Shown one piece after another: positions 30,063-33,700 of a stretch of DNA of 33,700 bases. This DNA is from Chara braunii (taxonomy: Eukaryota > Streptophyta > Charophyceae > Charales > Characeae), in the NCBI GenBank assembly GCA_003427395.1, contig BFEA01000002.1, forward strand, positions 9,758,250-9,791,949, written 5' to 3'. The notes below the pieces were generated by a model that saw only the letters and a program-made list of their open reading frames with translations, was not told the origin of the DNA and searched no databases. How positions within the stretch are numbered: the first letter of the stretch is position 1; every line of letters starts with the position of its first letter. The position numbers were made by a program, and so were the translations under genes.

Positions 30063-30264
30063 TAGCAATCCACAGATCTCTATCCAAGCCTCAAGCTCCT
30101 ATAAAGGTTACATTGCGATGCCCCAGCGCCGGTTAGCGTCGTTCTGATTTCTACTCAACCTGGGCAAGAACACAATAAAAGCTCAATTAGGAGATCAACC
30201 AGACTAGAATGTAACCTAAGAATTCTGATCTGATAATAGTGGGATCCTGAGCAAACAACCAATC

Positions 30265-30332
30265 TGATGATGGTGATGATGATGATGATGATGATGTTGA
30301 TGTTGATGTTGATGTTGATGATGATGATACTT
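30265..30332 (+). repeat. (GAT)n/(GTTGAT)n microsatellite
   Basis: GAT repeats change to four GTTGAT repeats and back to GAT. The minus-strand frame through it (poly-Ile) is not a gene. Unassigned sequence lies on both sides (30100-30264 and 30333-30419). Confidence 0.95.
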
Positions 30333-30419
30333 GACATTGATTGACCCTCCCCTATCCACCGCTCCTCTTTTCCCCTCTTACCACCCCTCCCCTCCCTTGC
30401 TACCTTCGCTAATCAGAAC

Positions 30420-30690
30420 CACTCTGTTGTTGAACGGTTCCTCACAGCCTCAACAATAGGAGAGCCTCCCTCTACCCTACTCCCCTCAAAGAAGGTTGTT
30501 CCCGTAAAAAAACCTACCTCAAGCTATCTCTGTCCTACTCTGCCACCGCTAGTAGATGATGTTCCACCTTCCATCTCTCCTAGCCCCAGAGTTAGGCAGT
30601 CCCCCTTGTCCGCCCTTATTCCCTAAATAGGCAAAAACTTCCCACCTTATGTTTCCCCTGCATAAAAGAACTTTCCCCACTCAATCCATC
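30420..30690. repeat. Dispersed pyrimidine-rich repeat, copy P2
   Basis: It aligns with P3, about 610 bp downstream in the same orientation, over TCTGCCACCGCT, CCAGCCCCAGA, CTTCCCACCTT-TG-T-CCCCTGCA and AAAG-TCTCCCC-type blocks. It aligns more weakly with P1. Non-coding. Confidence 0.6.
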
Positions 30691-31029
30691 CACATGTGGT
30701 TAACCAGGGGTAATATTTTCGACGAATTTGCACTGAAACTGTCACATTGTGCTGATTTTTCATTTTTTTTTTTTGCTTTAGGGTACGTCATGTGCCCGAT
30801 TTTGACATGTTTGGATCAATAATGAAAAAGTTGGTATTTCATTGAATTCGTTGGACGCTTCATTTTAACTCCGACATTGTTTTTGTGTTAGGGTTTTATA
30901 ATGTTTTTTTGTTATTATTTTCGTTCTCTTTGGCCTGTTTCTTTTTTTTTGTTTGCCGGCGAAAAACGCCGAATATTTGGCCTTCCGTTAACCATCTCTC
31001 ACTTTTCACGCTGACACTTCGCTGCCTCC
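30691..31029. other. Spacer between P2 and P3
   Basis: AT-rich with T runs and a GCCGGCGAAAAACGCCG palindrome-like patch near 30955. No gene is recognised. If P2 and P3 were LTRs, this would be the internal region, but no primer site is evident. Confidence 0.4.
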
Positions 31030-31300
31030 GCTGAACAGAAGTGCCCTGATCAAGAGCAGTCCTAATCAGCCCCAACTAGGGTCAGACTCACTCCTCCCAT
31101 TCTCCCTACAAGGCATACCGTTCCCGCAAAAGTATGCCTCCATCAGCCCTTTGCCCCAATCTGCCACCGCTGGGATATAATCCCAGCCCCAGATTAGTTC
31201 AATCCCCAAAATCTGCCCTTGCTCCCAACAGGGCAATCACCTCCCACCTTGTGATGCCCCTGCAAAGGAAAGCTCTCCCCCATCTTACCATCTCGCCCGA
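31030..31300. repeat. Dispersed pyrimidine-rich repeat, copy P3
   Basis: Partner of P2 and of P1. It contains GGCATACCGTTCCCGCAAAAG, near-identical to the P1 core. Function and class are unknown. Confidence 0.6.
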
Positions 31301-31309
31301 ATCCAATCA

Positions 31310-31539
31310 TTAGTTAACGAAGGGAGAGTTAGAAAAGAGGAAAGCAAACTCAATGAAGATGACAAGTGATGATGACGGCGAGAAGTGCCCTAGGATGAAG
31401 AGACTAACGAATAGGTTAATGAAAAGAAGCAGCATAGTGATGAGGAAGACCCACTGCACCCTGATGATGTCAACAATCAACGTGAAGATGGCGAGAAGCG
31501 TCGTGCATAGTGATTGAAAGCAGCGCACTGTGGCATGAA

Positions 31540-31572
<33 letters not shown>

Positions 31573-31960
31573 TCGCAGTAAATTGATGATGATGTATCGG
31601 CGATGAAAGCTTTGACGAGGATGATGCGAGGTAGGAAGATAATGCCCAGCGAAGATGATGACCCATTGACCCGTAATGAAGAATTATAAATGGATACACA
31701 TCAGTATGAACGACTCCGGATGATGATTCCGCGCAGTGATGATATTGATGATAATCTTGATCCTCGTGATGGATAACCTGCACAAGATAAACAATAAAAC
31801 AAAACAAAACTGAGCAGCTCCCTTGATGATGACTCCCTGATGATCTTCCTCCTAAGAATGCGGGCCAGCGCTGTGATGATCTAGACAAGCGAAGTCCAAC
31901 GCACTTCGGTCTCCATGCGGCGAACTCCACTTTCTTCCACTGACATTGGCATTGCACCAA
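31310..31960. repeat. GATGAT-rich degenerate stretch with (AT)n at 31538-31562
   Basis: Scattered GATGA trinucleotide runs and a short (AT)n tract define the region. The long minus-strand frame here owes its openness to these repeats (His/Ser/Tyr-Ile runs) and has no domain. Confidence 0.6.
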
Positions 31961-32245
31961 CTCGCTTGAGCATTACAGCCTCCTAAAGGGGTGTTAGCTG
32001 TGGAGTACTTCGTGTGGAAGTCACAGAGAGATTGTTCGAGCAGCCGCCACCGCCACTACTCTCCCCTCGCCACTGTGACTTAGACCAGACGCCTCGTCAG
32101 CCCGTGATGTGGCCTGGCCTAGTGCCTCTGGTTTCCGCGCGTGCATCAAGCGCTCACTCTGACCACTTCACCACTTCTGCCGTATACCACTCATGCATCT
32201 TTTGGGTGCTCATGCCACATCAGTACTCGCATCTCCCACAAGCAG
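31961..32245. other. Unassigned GC-rich spacer
   Basis: No gene or element is recognised. A plus-strand frame starting at 32014 continues into the minisatellite and is not supported as coding. Confidence 0.35.
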
Positions 32246-32445
32246 CCTGCAACCCGCCGCGTGCAAGCCACCAGCGCCTCGCCACATGTGAAAAGCCAGC
32301 GCCCCGCTACTCGCAAGTGACCAGCGTCTCGCCACCCGTAGGAAGCCAGCGCCTCGTCGCCTGCTTGCAGCCAGCGCCTTGCCGTCCATCTGTGGCCAGC
32401 ACCTCGCCACTTCCATGCCGCCTTTGCCTTGCCACTCGCTTGCTG
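32246..32445 (+). repeat. 25-bp minisatellite, eight units
   Basis: Units start every 25 bases from 32246, with consensus CCAGCGCCTCGCCAC followed by ten variable bases. The first and last units are degenerate. Because 25 is not a multiple of three, successive units change frame, which explains overlapping open frames on both strands. Confidence 0.9.
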
Positions 32446-32529
32446 CCATAGCAGCATTGTAGCAGCGCACCAGTGCAACGCTAAGTCGCACCTCGCCCGG
32501 CTCTGTCATAGGCCCTGCCCTCCTTAACC

Positions 32530-33165
32530 CTAATTAGGCCTGTGAGATCATCTCCAAACAGCGAGGTTATCGGTATGATGCGGGGGGGAATTTCTGGAAT
32601 CTGAATCCTTTTAATGTTAAAATCTGACGTAACGAGTGCTGCACGGGTCTCCATGACTGTGATAAAAATAAGAGGGGCAATCGGATCATCATACCACACT
32701 GATTGTTGAAGCGGGAAAGGTGGGCACATGGGGACATTGAGCATGACATTTGTGGCGGCTGTCCGGTGTACCCGTTCACAGAAAAACTCCCCAAAGTTCA
32801 TTCTTTAAGCCCATGTCTAAAAAATCCCAATCGACATCGTTGTATGCTTTCTCGAAGTTTACAAGCATCACTGCAGTGTCTACCCTCCTCTGCCTAGTAT
32901 ACCCGATGGTTTAAAAAAAAACAACGATGGTTTCATTTACCAAAAGCACGTTGCCCTGAATTTTCCTGTTTGGCATAAAGCCTGATTGATCTGGATGGAT
33001 GAGGACGTACGTGAGGGGGTCCCGCCTATTGGTAAGGGATTTTGTCACCATCTTGTACGGGAGAGGGTGTAATGTTACTGGCCGGTAATTATTTCCATCA
33101 TATTTAACCCCCTTCTTCGAGAGGAAGGTGGTGACTCCTTGTCCCATCAGGCCCCCAAACGTACT
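32530..33165 (-). pseudogene. LINE E reverse transcriptase fragment
   Basis: The minus strand encodes RT blocks in order: GVTTFLSKKG, NNYRPVTL, HPDQSGFMPNRKIQGNVLLVNE, then VNFEKAYNDVDWDFLDMGL, DDPIAPLIFITVMET and the catalytic-site variant FGDD (32544-32558) in place of FADD. Frameshifts lie near 32910 and 32810. There is no endonuclease, C terminus or tail, so this is an internal fragment, not a 5'-truncated insertion. It is the most divergent LINE in the window. Confidence 0.82.
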
Positions 33166-33341
33166 GCCTTAAACCGCCAGTACGTTTCCCAGCCAAAAAA
33201 ATAAAGGGGGAACTACGCGGCAGTCACAAAAACAGTTAAAAATTGCATTCGGAACACAATTTTTGCAGTCCAGGCAGGGCCCGCGTTTGAAATGCAGTTC
33301 AAACTCAGCCTTGCAGAAAGGTCCCACCGCAGATTTTGATG
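33166..33341. other. Spacer with a segment resembling 4105-4170
   Basis: AGTCACAAAAAC-AGTTA-AAATTGCA at about 33220-33250 resembles the core next to the LINE-tail inverted pair at 4105-4135. It may be a short shared repeat. No gene. Confidence 0.35.
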
Positions 33342-33485
33342 CTGCAATGGAGTCAGCCACTTTGCCCAGTCAGCCCCTGGGCCATTTTCCTGCAATAGAG
33401 TCAGCCACGTTGCCCAGTCAGCCCCTGGGCCATTTTCCTGCAATAGAGTCAGCCACGTTGCCCAGTCAGCCCCTGGGCCATTTTC
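33342..33485. repeat. 48-bp tandem triplicate
   Basis: Units at 33342, 33390 and 33438 are 48 bp. Units 2 and 3 are identical and unit 1 has two differences. On the minus strand they lie in an open frame (33213-33644) and encode three 16-residue ENGPGADWATWLTLLQ-type repeats. No flanking coding evidence supports a real gene. Confidence 0.92.
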
Positions 33486-33640
33486 CCGGTGGAACAGGCG
33501 CAATGTGGCCCCATAGACCTGTACAGGCCCACAGTTAGGAGACTCTCTAATGCAATGGCCCACCGGTACCAGGCTTGTGTCCACGAACGGGCAGCCATGG
33601 CCCATCAGCCCACTGACCAAATGCATGTGACTTCCTCCCA

Positions 33641-33643
<3 letters not shown>

Positions 33644-33700
<57 letters not shown>
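33644..33700 (+). repeat. (CT)n microsatellite
   Basis: Uninterrupted CT dinucleotides run to the window end; the true length is unknown because the window stops inside it. Confidence 0.97.

Larger units (their letters stand above)
22867..30100 (-). mobile_element. LINE B, L1-type element with two nested insertions
   Basis: Minus-strand order: partial ORF1 (30062-29080), endonuclease (29075-28059), linker, RT, zf-RVT-like region and C terminus (to 23149), then a 3' UTR of about 230 bp ending in a divergent tail module (22867-22917). LINE C (about 26258-27410) and a MITE (27648-27969) interrupt it. Removing them aligns the flanks with LINE A protein. ORF1 upstream of about 30062 is not recognisable, so the element is 5'-truncated or badly decayed there. 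Confidence 0.82.

Noticed and set aside
30420-31300. P2/P3 as an LTR pair
   Set aside because: No TG...CA ends, primer site, polypurine tract or target duplication could be found.
31310-31960. 216-codon minus-strand gene
   Set aside because: It depends on GATGAT-type and (AT)n repeats (Tyr-Ile and His runs) and has no domain.
32014-32509. Genes across the 25-bp minisatellite
   Set aside because: Several mutually overlapping frames are all consequences of the repeat.
33213-33644. 143-codon minus-strand protein with 16-residue repeats
   Set aside because: There is no supporting context and no domain; the triplicate alone explains it, though I list the repeat.

Overview
The window is repeat-rich nuclear DNA, most likely from a land plant or a close streptophyte relative. 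The pointers are L1-type LINEs with a plant-style C-terminal half (a zf-RVT zinc region followed by a Trp-rich block), a miniature LTR retrotransposon with an initiator-Met-tRNA primer site, and many nested short elements. The species cannot be named. I found no convincing intact host gene: every long recognisable coding stretch is a decayed retrotransposon.

Layout. 1-1419: microsatellites, AT-rich spacer and a dispersed pyrimidine-rich repeat (P1). 1420-3015: a SINE-like retroposon (S1, minus) split by a TRIM-type LTR element (1634-2858). 3130-4370: a 118-bp tandem repeat hit by a MITE, two tRNA-like sequences, and an inverted pair of LINE-tail modules. 4440-5285: 3' end of LINE D (plus). 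5286-10027: fragments, including a long foldback (5985-6290), S2, S3, three LINE-tail copies and an unidentified coding remnant. 10028 to about 18260: LINE A (minus), the most complete element, with ORF1, endonuclease, reverse transcriptase, zinc region and poly(A). 19061-19799: an unrecognised protein-like frame with two stops. 19850-22190: AT-rich decayed sequence, LTR-like motifs and a 137-bp higher-order tandem repeat. 22407-30100: LINE B (minus), interrupted by LINE C (5'-truncated) and by a second MITE. 30265-33700: microsatellites, P2/P3, a 25-bp minisatellite, an RT fragment (LINE E), a 48-bp triplicate and a terminal (CT)n.

How the parts relate. LINEs A to E are relatives of differing age. 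LINEs B, C and D carry a shared 3'-terminal module of two small hairpins, often with a third hairpin before poly(A). The same module occurs as isolated tails elsewhere in the window, as expected if the LINE reverse transcriptase recognises that RNA structure and leaves 5'-truncated or parasitic copies. Nesting gives a relative chronology: TRIM into S1, MITE into the 118-bp repeat, MITE and LINE C into LINE B. Target-site duplications and paralogous empty sites visible in the window support several of these events.

Limits: all homology calls are by eye from motifs and within-window alignment. Identities, boundaries and RNA folds need computation.
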